From assembly GCA_032433595.1 (NCBI GenBank), contig JASWJB010000250.1:1-64000 (forward strand): a stretch of 64,000 bases of DNA. Reading direction: 5' to 3'. Shown here piece after piece: positions 1 to 11,526 of the stretch (position 1 is its first letter; every line of letters starts with the position of its first letter). The translations under genes and the position numbers were made by a program. The notes below the pieces were generated by a model, which was not told the DNA's origin, did no database searches, and worked only from the letters and a program-made list of their open reading frames with translations. The stretch is from Conoideocrella luteorostrata. Lineage: Eukaryota; Ascomycota; Sordariomycetes; Hypocreales; Clavicipitaceae.

Positions 1-138
1 CTACTTATGCTTCGCTGTTACCCCGCAGTGAAGGGTTTGCTAGCTGCATGCTATTCTCCTCCCATAGGCTGAGGTGCGTCACTAGACTCACGACATCACG
101 TGGCTTCTGAATGCCCTCACAAGTAGTGATCTCTGACA
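1..138 (+). mobile_element. 3' part of a solo-type LTR (family shared with 30909 and 59277)
   Basis: This stretch matches the last half of the two complete LTRs at 30909-31183 and 59277-59580. It shares the run around TACCCCGCAGTGAAGGGTTT and ends in the same CTCTGACA terminus at position 138. The other two copies begin TGTCAC and end CTGACA, as long terminal repeats do. The 5' half lies outside the window, so the target duplication cannot be tested; the 5 bases after it are GCTCG. Orientation is the same as the other two copies. Confidence 0.8.
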
Positions 139-1146
139 GCTCGAAAATATTGATTAATTATCGCAGCCTTGGCCAGTTGATCAGGGACTGGTTCAATCAA
201 ATTTCAAGATACCAGTGGTGAATTTCTTGATGCTTTAACCACTTTCGTCCTCTTTCACAACTGAGAAGATTACATTACTGCTTTAGATTTCACCAAAGGA
301 GAGCATGATAACATGTGGTCCTTGGAAGTTTAACATCGTGTTGAAGACACCGCGAGTAACAGTTGTAGCGGTAAGCTCTATTCTCTCTCCTCTTCGGTAA
401 TTTGCCTCTTGAATAAGAAATCGTCGTGACCACCATAATGCAAGATCAAATTTATCTTAGGACGAGGATGCATGCGGCGACACGTCTTGCAGTGCGGGAG
501 TTTATTTGCTGCATCAGTGTTCTGAACCAATGAATTCTATGCATCTGGTCCTACATGTATACGGTTCTACTATAACCCGCAACACCACTCGCCTCGCCAT
601 CTTAGATGGACTTTTTAGCCAAAAGCTGCGATTGACTAGTCCTGAATATTTCTGACACGCTCATCACACCACCCGTTGTCCCTGCTTTGATATCATTACT
701 CTTCCCACTCTCTCCTACCACATGTGCGACGGAAGGCAGCCAAAAAGGTGCCAATTCGGCTAGGCTTAGATTAGTTTACTGAGAATAATGGTTCAGGCAA
801 CTACTAATGCCACTTACCGACGTTTGAACAGCCGATAGATCTTGTATCATTATAGGCTGCTCCCAATGACGAATGTGCGCGAAATTTCGGCTTCTGGCTG
901 TACTCTTCTTCTGAAGACAGCAATAATAACATATGATTTTGACTTATTGAAGACAGTTCATCTTTGCGCCACTGCTGACTTATGTCATTGCCTCTGCCGC
1001 TCATGGTCACGCTTGCGACACTAAAGTTGTTTTTGTCTGTATAGGTATTGTGAAAGATGCGAGAGATGTTGGTTCCAGATTGCATATTGGCAGATTCACC
1101 TTTTATATAGCGAGGTTAGTTTGCATCGTTACTTGTAAAATGTGCT
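139..1146. other. intergenic, no supported gene
   Basis: No family-like frame was found. A 93-codon ATG frame on the minus strand (804-1085) lies just downstream of the HMG-box gene, but its product resembles nothing I know and I treat it as chance. Confidence 0.5.
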
Positions 1147-1799
1147 TTAGTAGGTGGAAATCTGTCTCGTACCATGCCGCTGGGCCTGTTTCTGGCTAAA
1201 AAGACGACGGTACCGCATGTAATGGCGATAGTTGCTCGTTTTTCTGTATTCCACAAATTTGCTATCATACTCGATTTTCGCAGCATTTGCTTGATCTTCG
1301 TACGTTTTCTTTTCTTCGTCTGGCAGGGTCCGCCAATTTTTCCCAACTATTTTAGCAATCTCTGAGAAAGTAAGATTTTCGTCTTTGAGATCCTGTCTGA
1401 TTTCTGCACAGCATGCTACATTAGTGTCACAATCATTCAAGTAACCATAAAGGGAGTAGAAAGACTCACTATTGGCGAAGAGAACATAAGCCGTAGGTGG
1501 TCGTTTCGGTGCATTTTCGTCTGCCTGATTGAATAATTCTCGTTAGGGAAAAGTAAAAGGTTTACGAACTGATTGCATTACGTGATTACCTTGGGATGTC
1601 TTCGATATTTTCGCTTCAACACGGCATTGTTTTCATTTGCTATGCCAGGGAGCCTAAACGTCTGCACCATCTCGTTTGGATTCTGCTCCTGCAAAAACTC
1701 CATCGACGGAAGTGGCATCTCTATAGCGAACCGGAATCCTTCCGTTTTGACAATGAATCTCTGAGCTTGCCAAATGCAGCTGTTAGCTACGTAGTCCAT
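1147..1799 (-). CDS. HMG-box DNA-binding protein
   Basis: This is a three-exon model. The last exon is 1403-1147, the middle 1524-1470 and the first ends at 1590. The introns are 1589-1525 (65 nt) and 1469-1404 (66 nt, GTGAGT..GCAG), and the frame is kept across both. The joined product carries the fungal signature KRKYRRHPK, then DENAPKRPPTAYVLFANK, then a full HMG box (LTFSEIAKIVGKNW, ending near YRHYMRYRR). Proteins of this family bind DNA in the nucleus; it is not of the MAT1-2-1 mating-type class. The first in-frame ATG is at 1799. The open frame runs further up to a stop at 1889-1887, where a TAG could also be a splice acceptor, so an upstream exon is possible. The C-terminus is short, ending about 20 residues after the box. 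Target genes are unknown. Confidence 0.75.
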
Positions 1800-4700
1800 G
1801 AACCAGGGGATTATGTGCTTACTCTTTGGTGGCCCAAGATACGCCGTACAGTCCCCTTTCCGGGTTTGTTTTGTCAACACCGTCGCCTAGGACCGCAGTA
1901 ATATAATTCAGACAGAGCTGATTCTTGAGTGTGAATTAAACTATCCCCAAAATTAAATGACGCCATCCACAAAGACGTTGATATATCGATGAATTCTCAA
2001 ATCCAGCCGCAAAATCATATGTGATATACCCGGGATTGTACGCTATCGAGCTAAGCAAGTCTTTTGACGGCCCTGATTAGCGATAACATCTACGGTTGGG
2101 TTGTTTTGAGGGGACTATATTTACAACAGAGAAGAGAAATGGTGGCGATACAAACTACGTTTGCTTAAAAAACGTCTTGGCAACAAAACCATTCGACAAT
2201 CGCGGGGCATCTTGGTACCGTCACTCCTATGAAGAAAAGGTCAAGTGCCACAAATGAATGCATCTAAAATCGATCTGGAATGCAAGAGCAAACAAATAGC
2301 GCAGAAGAATGCATGCGGATGTGAGCACATGCTTCGGAACTAATCGACTCCACTAGAAAAACAACAAATTCGGACCGAAGAGGGGCTTTTCAACGAAGCC
2401 GCTAGAGCCGGAATAGCATATCTTCGCTGCTGTTAGTATGGCGACAATCCTTCTTCCAATGGGATAAAAAAGGGGTCTCGCTACTCAGATGACTAGATGG
2501 TCATACCTACCTGCTCTTTATGACATCAAGAGTCCCAATCCCACTTTGTATCGATTAAAACCCCTCAAACACGGCTAAAAAGGGATAGTAAAGTCTCATG
2601 AATAGTCTTACGGTTTTTAAAGACACCCTGACCACTCTTCCCACGAGAATATATACCTGAATACATTAGACAAGTTTCTTATACAGCCGTGCTTGAAGAT
2701 AATTGTACGAAAGTTCCGAAGTCCATCGAAACCAAGGAAGTGAAGGCTGTCAATTACTTTGCTTAAAAGAATGAGTCATTCTTATGGGAACGCACACTGC
2801 AAATCCGTTCGCCTTGCAAGGTGGGCTGCAACTTGCGTCACATCTCATTCATGTATAAGCCTCGGCGACTAGCTGCTTTTGTCCGTGTTGCGAAGCTTGA
2901 AATGTCCGAGCAATATGGAACTGACATCTCCTTACTGGGACAAACACGCATGATGTGAATGTGCAAAACTGTTTACTTCCGGCGGCAGGAATCCAGTCCC
3001 CATGGCACACAAGTTCTTATTGTTTCACCTCTCTGGACAAAAGTTCCGTGCTCACCTCCCTGAACTCAAACCGACTTCTGCTCTAATCTCTCATTAGCGT
3101 TATGACGAACTCGATCTCAAATTCCCCGAAGTAATGAGTCACCGAAAAACCAATCTAGATGTGTCACAGGCCCTAGCTAACGGCAATCAACATTTGTTGC
3201 GCCATAATGCTTCGGAATGAGATAACGAGTGGCCAGCCTCGTTGATTGACCAACGGCTCAGTTCCAGACCTCTCACCAAATAAAACCCAATATCGATGGC
3301 TACCAAACTGTGAAGTAGCATTGTGGAATCATGCCGGTCATTCCTGGAATTGGCTGTCGGAATATTCCCCCCCTTCACAACCATCGTATTGGACGATGCA
3401 AGAATGCGGCTATGCTTTTGGCATCTAAGAGTCGCTAGAAGACTACAAGACACAGAAAGTGGTAAAATTTCAAGAGAAAGGATACTAAGGAGCATCTAAG
3501 GCTTTACAATGTGTGATGAGTTATGTAGTTAGCAAAATCAGCGATCAGACTTAAGGTTTATTGACTCTGTATCCGTTTTCGTGTACGCGTATGGTGACTG
3601 GCGCGGCGGTAATTGATACCTAGGTAAATTAACCCGCTCACTAAAATAGCGTAAAACGATGCGCCTAAACGTTTCACTGGCAGCCGGTTCATTACGATCC
3701 AACCGCAAGCCAATGTCATAACGAAAAAACACCTTGTGACATGCTCCATTAAGAGTTGAACCCGGGAGAAAGATGAATAGGAACTAAACCATATCATAGT
3801 ATTCGGAGACTTTATTACTCGATCGCAACGTAAGGTATGACTACTATATTAAACACCGCCGATCTTCTCTAACGATGCAGTCGCATCAATCACCATAGTT
3901 CACCTGTCAAAGGGATGGCGCCCCACACGCACCATGAGCTTGGTGTCTCAGACAGCCTCGTAGCCACACCAAGTAACGTAAGAACTAAAGTGTCTCTTAT
4001 TTAATGCAGATCCAACCCGCTCTAATCCCGCTGACGAATAATAAGGGAGCACACAGGCCTCCTTCCTTCACTCCCCTTAGCTTATTAATTAAAATATTAG
4101 CGACAAGATACTTAACCCTACATAGTTGTTTCCCTGTCATCCAAAGTTTGTTGTAATATCCTCTACTAGTTAGCCAAGCTCCTTGGCTGTTCCCTCGTGA
4201 CGCTTAGACCTATTGTCCCGACGTGGCGAATTTAGCTCATGTCAGCTGACACGACATTCCAGCATGTGCGACCTATGATTTCAGACTAATACGCTCATGT
4301 TTTGAATTAATATCTGATGGATAGAAATAAAACGGCTTGCCATTTTGTTTACAAGACATAAATATAATTAAGGAGGACAAAATGTAATTTTACTTCGACC
4401 CCTAGCATGCGTTCCTTCATATGTTTCAACAAACAGAGCAGCGACTTACATCGTCAATTCGCCCACTCTTTAGAACGGAAGAGGCCACTCGTCTGCAGTC
4501 GGGGAATCCACATCGACACTCTCTAGAGCTATGGACCATACCTCACCAAAACAGCATACTATGCGTTCCTCAGTATAGCAGCGATCAGAGGCGCGCGACA
4601 GCCAATCTAGCTGCGCTCAGACAGGCCATGAGTAGGTTATATCAAAAGCTCGTCAAAGTCGTCAAAGACGATGTGGCTAAAGCACGCCAGTCCGCATCAA

Positions 4701-5199
4701 GGACTAGGTGGGCTGCGAGTCGTTTGATCATAATATGTCCTTATATATTTACTTGAATAACTGTTGGTACATTCATGACAGCATGAGCTGGAGTTAGTAG
4801 GCTCATATTTGTTGTACACATTAATTTTGTCGATATTTTTTGTCACTATCCGAGAGAGCTTCGGATCTTCAATTTCAAAAGACACACAATCGCAACCTGA
4901 GTAATAGTAGCCCTGAGAGCTTGCCCGCGAAGGTACATGTCTTAGCGCCAAGTACAATCATGTTTCAGTGACTATGAAGGGCAAAGCTAATCTCAGAGAT
5001 GTTCTACAACATTATTATTTTAACCCGGTCGAACTGCTTGTTGCAGTCATGGTAACCTATTTATCCCTTACCGCTTTATTGGTGTCATATCAAGTAGAAT
5101 CTTTGGCCTAACGTTTTTGCATGTATACTGGATACATAATCGACAAACAGACGTTCGATATTGATGAGCTGTGACGGCTGATAGACGTGCGAGCATCCT
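1800..5199. other. long intergenic stretch
   Basis: About 3.4 kb with only short scattered frames on both strands. The longest with an ATG is 4421-4756 (+, 111 codons), whose second half could form an amphipathic helix, but it has no family resemblance or flanking gene structure. I see no repeat copy here. Confidence 0.55.
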
Positions 5200-6801
5200 A
5201 TGCTTAAGCTTTCTGCCACAATGGTGAGAGATTTTCAACTAAAAGATTGTGTCGGCATGCAGCCTCAGACGGCCGCAGAGTTCCGTGACAATATCATCGC
5301 ACGTATTCGAGAATTGCTTGCCACACCTTCTCGACATAAAGTGCCGTGTGAGGACTGCATAACTCTGAGGAAAATTCTCCTTTTGACTGAAGCGCTGCAA
5401 CGAAACGAGGGGATGGAAGATGCCGTTCTGTTGCAGAAGCTGAGCGAGGTTGCCAGAAATCAATTTTCTTTGCAGCCAGAAACGCGGCGGCAACTTGCTC
5501 GGGTTATTCCTTGGCTTCCAACTCAGTGGAAGCTGACACCAGAGGTTCATGGCGATGTTTCGAATGCCTGGGGCAAAATCGTTCTAGCAACGGCTCAACT
5601 TAAAGTTCTTCATTATTTGGAGCCACTGCCTGAGGAGGACAAATCACTGTTAGTGGTTATAGACCTCATCTCCAGCGAGATCAGTAAAATGAAATCACGT
5701 GGGATAAGGAGACCACGAACGCATCGAAATGGAAACCGGAATACGAAATCACAGAAATTCGACGCTCGGAATAAAATTTCAAGGCTGTGCCATGATCATC
5801 AAGCTCTCACGAATGCCCCAAGTCGACAAGGCAAATATGACAAGAACGCGCATATCATGCAAATTGAGCAACCACGAGGAATGATCCTTCCAGAGCCTCA
5901 GTTTTGGGTCCGATTCGAGAAGTGTATAGAAATGTTCAAGGCAGACTATGGAAACATGGTTCCCTCCGTGTTATCGGTACCGAAGTATCGCAGCGTACGG
6001 TACGAAGCTTGCTTGAAAATTCTGGAACACGGTTTTTTGATGCCAATTCAATTACTGGAAAAAACAAAGCAACTGGAATCAGATTTAGGCATTTACGGAG
6101 CATTTGAAAGTATCAACAAGAGAATTGCAGACTACCAGCAAACGCTTGTGGCACTCGCGACTGAAGATACCGTTACCGCGCACGTCTTTGAACACCCAGA
6201 AGTGCTTCACGACCTACACTCCGAGATAGAACAAACCGTATGCACGTTTTTCAAAACTAAAAAATGCCGCCCAGAAAAGGGTAACGAAGTGCTGCCGGCT
6301 ACGAAATTGCCCGCCGAGGATGGTCCTAAAACCGACTCTAAAACCGACTCGCAGCCTCTTTCAGAGCAACACGAGACAGCGCAGAAACCCCTGTTATGCA
6401 AGAAAAATGATGACGAAAATCGCCAAGTGACTGTTTCGCAGTGGCATTTTAGCACGCGGCTCTGTGACTCTGCCCTGCAAACACTCTTTTCCAATAATAT
6501 GGATGCCGGAACGTTTCCGGACGTGTGGCATTCCGCGGCGTATCATGTCAATAAGCATGCTCCGGAAATGCTCGTGGAAGATTACATTGGAGAGTCACAG
6601 AAATTATTCAGAAAATGTTGGATAGGCCAGTTAGAGAAGAGATTGGTCAGCAGGAGGCTCGCCGTGGATGTCGATCAAGACGAAAACTTGGCCTTTTGGG
6701 CCAAGGCTGTTCATTGTCCAATGGGAGATGGTTGCTATAGTTGGCAAGGACGAACCATATGGTATCACCCGCCGAAACACAAGCAACGAGCCGGACAATA
6801 A
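5200..6801 (+). CDS. orphan protein, 533 aa
   Basis: This is a single uninterrupted frame from ATG 5200 to a TAA stop; a second ATG lies at codon 8. I do not recognise the family. It has no signal peptide or membrane segment. It looks mostly helical and soluble. There is a basic stretch around residues 165-190, an acidic/polar linker around 365-400 with a KTDS direct repeat, and a C-terminal part rich in Trp, Cys and His (motif GDGCYSWQGRTIWYHPP). The length without stop codons and the even amino-acid composition argue that it is real. It stands alone, with more than 1 kb of non-coding DNA on both sides. A lineage-specific or transposon-associated protein are both possible; the sequence does not decide. 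Confidence 0.7.
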   Translation: MLKLSATMVRDFQLKDCVGMQPQTAAEFRDNIIARIRELLATPSRHKVPCEDCITLRKILLLTEALQRNEGMEDAVLLQKLSEVARNQFSLQPETRRQLARVIPWLPTQWKLTPEVHGDVSNAWGKIVLATAQLKVLHYLEPLPEEDKSLLVVIDLISSEISKMKSRGIRRPRTHRNGNRNTKSQKFDARNKISRLCHDHQALTNAPSRQGKYDKNAHIMQIEQPRGMILPEPQFWVRFEKCIEMFKADYGNMVPSVLSVPKYRSVRYEACLKILEHGFLMPIQLLEKTKQLESDLGIYGAFESINKRIADYQQTLVALATEDTVTAHVFEHPEVLHDLHSEIEQTVCTFFKTKKCRPEKGNEVLPATKLPAEDGPKTDSKTDSQPLSEQHETAQKPLLCKKNDDENRQVTVSQWHFSTRLCDSALQTLFSNNMDAGTFPDVWHSAAYHVNKHAPEMLVEDYIGESQKLFRKCWIGQLEKRLVSRRLAVDVDQDENLAFWAKAVHCPMGDGCYSWQGRTIWYHPPKHKQRAGQ

Positions 6802-8152
6802 TTTCTTCTCACCGACCCGCGAAGTAATTTTTCAATTTATGGCCACTTTCACACAGTTTGATTTGGGTGTATCAACTGCTCATTGGCACCATTCGATCTA
6901 CCTTGATGTAAATATGGTTTGCTCATTTTACTAATTTTAGAGCCTATTCTAATCTATTTAATAATGTTGTTTCCGTCGTACTTCACTCTCTAGACAGTTT
7001 TTGGAGCCGTCTCTCTCCGTATCTTCCAACTTATTATGCCCGGCAGATACTTCGTCAGAAAGAAAAGAACACACCAAACACCCGAGTTTCCTTTGTGGTA
7101 CTGTTCGGTAATAATTGATCGAATGGTTCGTGTCATTCAGGTTGTCAGTATCGCAAGGTGCTGTTCAATTGCACATGTCGGTCAAAATCGTAGGTCAGAA
7201 AGTCAAAAGACAGAATCGTAAGGCGTCGGCTTGTACTACAATTAATCTCGTGGTCTTGTTCAATTGCATATGATCAAATGGTTCATGTAGTCAAATAGTC
7301 AGTATCAAGTAATAATAAGCATTTAACGATAAAGTCAGAATCTTAAAGCGTTAAATTGCACGAAGAAGGCATGGTTTCTGTTCATTCTGAGGGAAGCTAC
7401 GTTAACTATAAGCACACTGTTCAAGGCTGACTAAATTCACCCTTGCCAAAGAAAATCCTTTCCCCACGCAGCTACCCTAAGGGTGCTCAAATTCCTGCAC
7501 AAGATACCTAATGAGAGGAAATATTGGCAAAATGTCGCAGCTATGGGAGTTTATCTCCATATATTCATAATATTACAATATAGGGTAAGACAGCCAATTT
7601 GCATGGTGTGAAAAGCCCTGCAGCTATTTTTAGCATTTACTTGCTGTAGGTAAATCTCGAGCGCACGGACCACAACGAGGCCGACCACTGTTGTGGTCCG
7701 TGCACTCGAGACGTACAACTCGACGGCTCCCATGGAGTAAAGTGGGTCCATATTAGCTCGTGGCTAGAATGTACTCCGTACAGGCGTGCAACGATACTGT
7801 TGAGCGTCACTACTTCTGGGGCTGCAGATAATTATCAAGCGCTTTAAAGTTAGCTATAAAGAAGTCAGAATTTTCCCTGGGACTTTTAATGATTGTGCAA
7901 CTAATCTACCCACACATCTGACGTTTCTGACCATAACAACTGTGACTTGCTTTATGTCTCTACGCTTCATTAATGCCCACCTCACTATGAGTCTAAGAAC
8001 GGAGTACATACGAATTAAATCTAACATCTCAGTTAAATCACAATTGCTCTATATTAACTCCGTGACGTGTGGTTTATCGATAACACTACCGGTTTAATAG
8101 ATGTATCTCTATGTCTCTAGGGTCTGATTACGGGAATATGTTCAGCGTTCCT
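6802..8152. other. intergenic with degenerate repeat and inverted repeat
   Basis: No gene was seen. It holds two diverged copies of a roughly 100-bp segment (about 7116-7225 and 7258-7352) and a strong 21-bp inverted repeat at 7656-7710. GTACTCCGTAC at 7771-7781 is one of several copies of that motif in the spacers of this window. Confidence 0.6.
7656..7710. repeat. 21-bp inverted repeat with 13-nt loop
   Basis: Arm 7656-7676 (CTCGAG, one base, then GCACGGACCACAAC) is the reverse complement of 7690-7710 with a single mismatch, separated by 13 bases. It lies in non-coding DNA more than 400 bp from the nearest gene end. It could form a stable hairpin or be a remnant of a small inverted-repeat element. 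Confidence 0.85.
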
Positions 8153-9909
8153 TTAGCCACGCAATCTGAATGGATGAGCTTCCGTGTTAAACACAAACTG
8201 ACTCTTTCCCCTTCCCTGAAACTGAACCTCTGATTCATTGGCAAAAACAAGGTACAAGTACTTGAGCGTCTCAGCCAAAAAAAAGCTCTGCTGGAAGTCA
8301 TCTCTACCACCCCCGTTCTGCTGCGTCACATCTTCCAGCCCAGAAAATCCGTATCCAGTCCGGCACAGGTCTTGAATAGCTTTGAATGCATCCCAGGCCA
8401 TGTTCTGATACTTTTTATCTCCGGTTACACGGTATGCGTAGTACAAACTTTCGATGGTCTCAGGGCGGAGTAAGTATGACTTAGAAGTAGCCCAAAAGCC
8501 GGCCCTCTCGTAAAATTCGGCTTCCTGAGCAGGAGGTGTATTGTTGGTATTTAAAGTGACCCATTGAAATCCCTCTGGTCCAATCTTGCTTGCAGTTTGT
8601 TTGTATGCCTCGTAGTACGAACCAGCGAGTGTAATACCGAACTCCGTGTATTTCGGCTCGTCAAGAATCACACCAGCCAGGATAAAGTTTCCTCCAGCAA
8701 AGGATGCGACTATTGGCTGCTGTTAACTCACCGCTTAAAGTTTGCAATGTGGATTTGAGGGGGAATAACGTACGATGACTAGACCAGGGATTGATCTTGC
8801 GGCCATCGTAATCCGCCAAGAATGTCAAATCTTTGCGTGAAGTGGGATGCGAGGCAAGATACTTCATCGTAGATTCTGCTGCTAATACCCAACGGTCCTT
8901 ATACTCACCAAACTCCTCCTTATCATAAAGATACATTTTGATAAGGTACTCGTAAAAACTATCAATGCCGCCACCCCAGCCGCCGTTGTTATCCGTAAAC
9001 TTGCCGTCACTGATGTCAACCGTATACCCTACAAGACCTGGATAGGCTTCAGGCACGCCTGTAGGTTCGAGAAGAAACTTTTGAGCTTTTTTCGCAAGCT
9101 CTGAATACGTTTTATTCCCACTGAGGTCGCTCAAACGCGTCCACTCGAGGATTAAGGTGCCAAATCCGGCCGGGCCATTCGTGTCTGAGCCACCTGTACG
9201 TGGAATGGGATTGAGATACACAGAATCCCGAGGAATACCAGTAGGAGTATCAAAAGCAATGCTCAGTCCGTCGGCAAGTGTTGTAGCCTGCGTCAACAGA
9301 GTTTCGATATATTGTAAGTTAGAAGTGTCAACGAGTTTCCTCGACGGACCGTTCAGCAAATCGTAGCCTGATCTACCGTAGTTAGCGTTGTAATGCGAGT
9401 ACGGAAAGAGAAATAGCAAAGGTCCCTCGAAAATTGCATACCGGCAATTAGCCCACCAAGATAGCGGATATTCGTCTCAAACAAAGAGACTGCAGCGTCT
9501 TTCTCCTTTGTTGTGGTAAAATCGATAGTTGAGATGTGCTGAAGAATCCGGTTTGTTATGCCAGGCTCCTCCATAACAATTGCAGTGCTCAATGCATCAA
9601 CGACTGTAACTCCCCAAGCGTTTCTGTAACTACCGATTAGCAAAAGCTAAAATAGAGAACACGTCCGCTTTAAACAGGAGCCAGTAGTCACCTATCATCT
9701 GAGGCACGGCCGCTGATCGGCAATAACGTATCGTGGGGAAATGACTTTTCGTAATATCCATCCCAAGCGGTTTGGAAAGCCTTTCGGACTTCATGAGCTC
9801 TAGCATTATCGGGCTGCGGCGAACTTCTCTTCCAAGTTGCGCTTGCGAGGGTAATTGGGGCTACACCTATTAACAGTGCCGAGATGGCGAGGCCGGTCTT
9901 GGATGACAT
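8153..9909 (-). CDS. GH47 mannosyl-oligosaccharide 1,2-alpha-mannosidase
   Basis: This is a four-exon model: 9909-9692, 9623-9442, 9367-8774 and 8709-8153. The introns are 68, 74 and 64 nt with GT..AG ends, and the product is 516 aa. The start is the ATG giving [20 protein letters not shown], a good signal peptide, rather than a longer frame without ATG. Family landmarks appear in order: [18 protein letters not shown] (codon split by intron 1), [60 protein letters not shown] and the calcium-binding FNTEAHPF terminus. The length is usual for secreted fungal class I enzymes. These trim alpha-1,2-linked mannose from N-glycans in the secretory pathway or outside the cell. All catalytic-region motifs look intact. 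Confidence 0.93.
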
Positions 9910-11526
9910 ATCAAGCGACAATGGACCTATATCCACCTCAACTGCTATTAGCACTGCAGGATATTCGGGATGCGATGTCGTGATATAAGAGTAGCAATTG
10001 TGTGTAGAAAATCTTCGGTCAAAGTGAGAATCAAACCGTGAAAGAGTTTATAATACTATATTCCTAGACCCGTACGGTTCACTAATTGACTCAAGATAAT
10101 ATGGCGTTGAATGAATGTTGCGGCCCTGTTGTTTCAAGCCGAACGCGTAGAAAGGCGACTTTGAGCCGTCTTCTCCTGATAAGAGCTACCTGATCCTTGG
10201 CCCGACCCAGACCTATGGCGCGTCTCGACCAGGTGGAGTATTAGTGTCTCGAATTGCTAATATCCTACTGTATTTCAGAAGTAATTCGACGTAAGATCTT
10301 TCGCCGTGGAGTATCACAGATTTCGTTCAACGCAATATTCATAAGGACCAAAGGTACTCCCTTGACTCTTTGGGATCGTGCTAAGTGTTGTCGCATAGCT
10401 TGCTGTATGTTGGCAGAATTCATCGAGGTATGCTTTGTGGAATGTTATAGCCAGAGCCCCATCTACATGGATTGGCTAAGCAGATACCCTTGCTATGAAG
10501 TGTCAACAGTGCGGCGAGAAAAGTGAGCTGATAAACAAATTGGAAAGTGCTCAATTTAGACTCCTCTTTCAATACCTATCTAATATTCATCGAGGTAAGG
10601 GAACGATTCAGTTGGTCTCATTTGACTCATGAAACTGTGAGTAGTCACTAGGAGTGGGGTCGAGGTCACTTATTAATTGAGTGTTAAATATAACTTTTGC
10701 AGATTTGATCGCTGATCGTCTCGTGGTCTCGAATGTTGCGTCTCTTCTGGGCTCAACTGTTGGCGAATTTATCCATAAACGTCTACTACGCTTAATACCA
10801 AAGTTATCCCCGTTGAAAATGCATTTTTTACAGCTTGGCATCGGATGGTAGTTCTGGCTCTTTCCTTTTATTGTCAAATATTGAGATGGCTCTGGATAGA
10901 GTACCTTTAGAAAGCCACTAAATGAGCTAAGCTAGAGAAGCATAGTTGGGTAAATTGATCTCGTTATGCGAATAACGTCACGTTCTGTGGGTAACAAACT
11001 TTATCTCGGATATCATAGAACACGAGCCAGAAATATTTATGTCGATAAAGAATATTTTCTCGGAATATCTCCAAAACCGTCGTTGTAACGGTCTCTTTGC
11101 TCTTGGGTTGCAAAAGTAAAGAAGTTTGCCAATGCCTTTGTCCACCAACTTCCCATTACTGACGGCTTACGCGACTTGGCCCACCCTTGATGAAGTTTCA
11201 TACGCCAAAAAACGCGTTCGATAGAATGAAAGCAGCCGCATTCGTTTTGCTGATTGCGCGGATGGACGCTTGATGCCAGTTAGTAGCGTTGATGTTTTTT
11301 ACTATTATTCCTCTGAGGAATTTTCGTCACATATAATTTTTCTCCTAATGGAATGTATTCTAAAACGCGTGGCTGGCTGATCGCGCTTGAAAGGTTACGG
11401 CTTTCTTGTCTTTGAAATGTAGATTGCATATGTGTATTGAATGTAAAGTTTAGAATGCGAACTGAGAGTTATACTATTCCTTTATCTTTGCGTGAGCATA
11501 TACAACAAATATTAATATCGTAGCAC
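9910..11526. other. intergenic
   Basis: Moderately AT-rich spacer holding the upstream region of the mannosidase gene and the downstream region of the con-13-like gene. I see no family-like frame or repeat. Confidence 0.55.

Noticed and set aside
4421..4756. 111-codon ATG frame with helical second half
   Set aside because: No family resemblance, no supporting neighbours, and similar-sized chance frames are frequent in the same spacer.
5200..6801. Idea that the orphan plus the HMG-box gene form a mating-type locus
   Set aside because: The HMG box is not of the mating-type class, no alpha-box gene is present, and the orphan shows no recognised MAT1-1-2 features.
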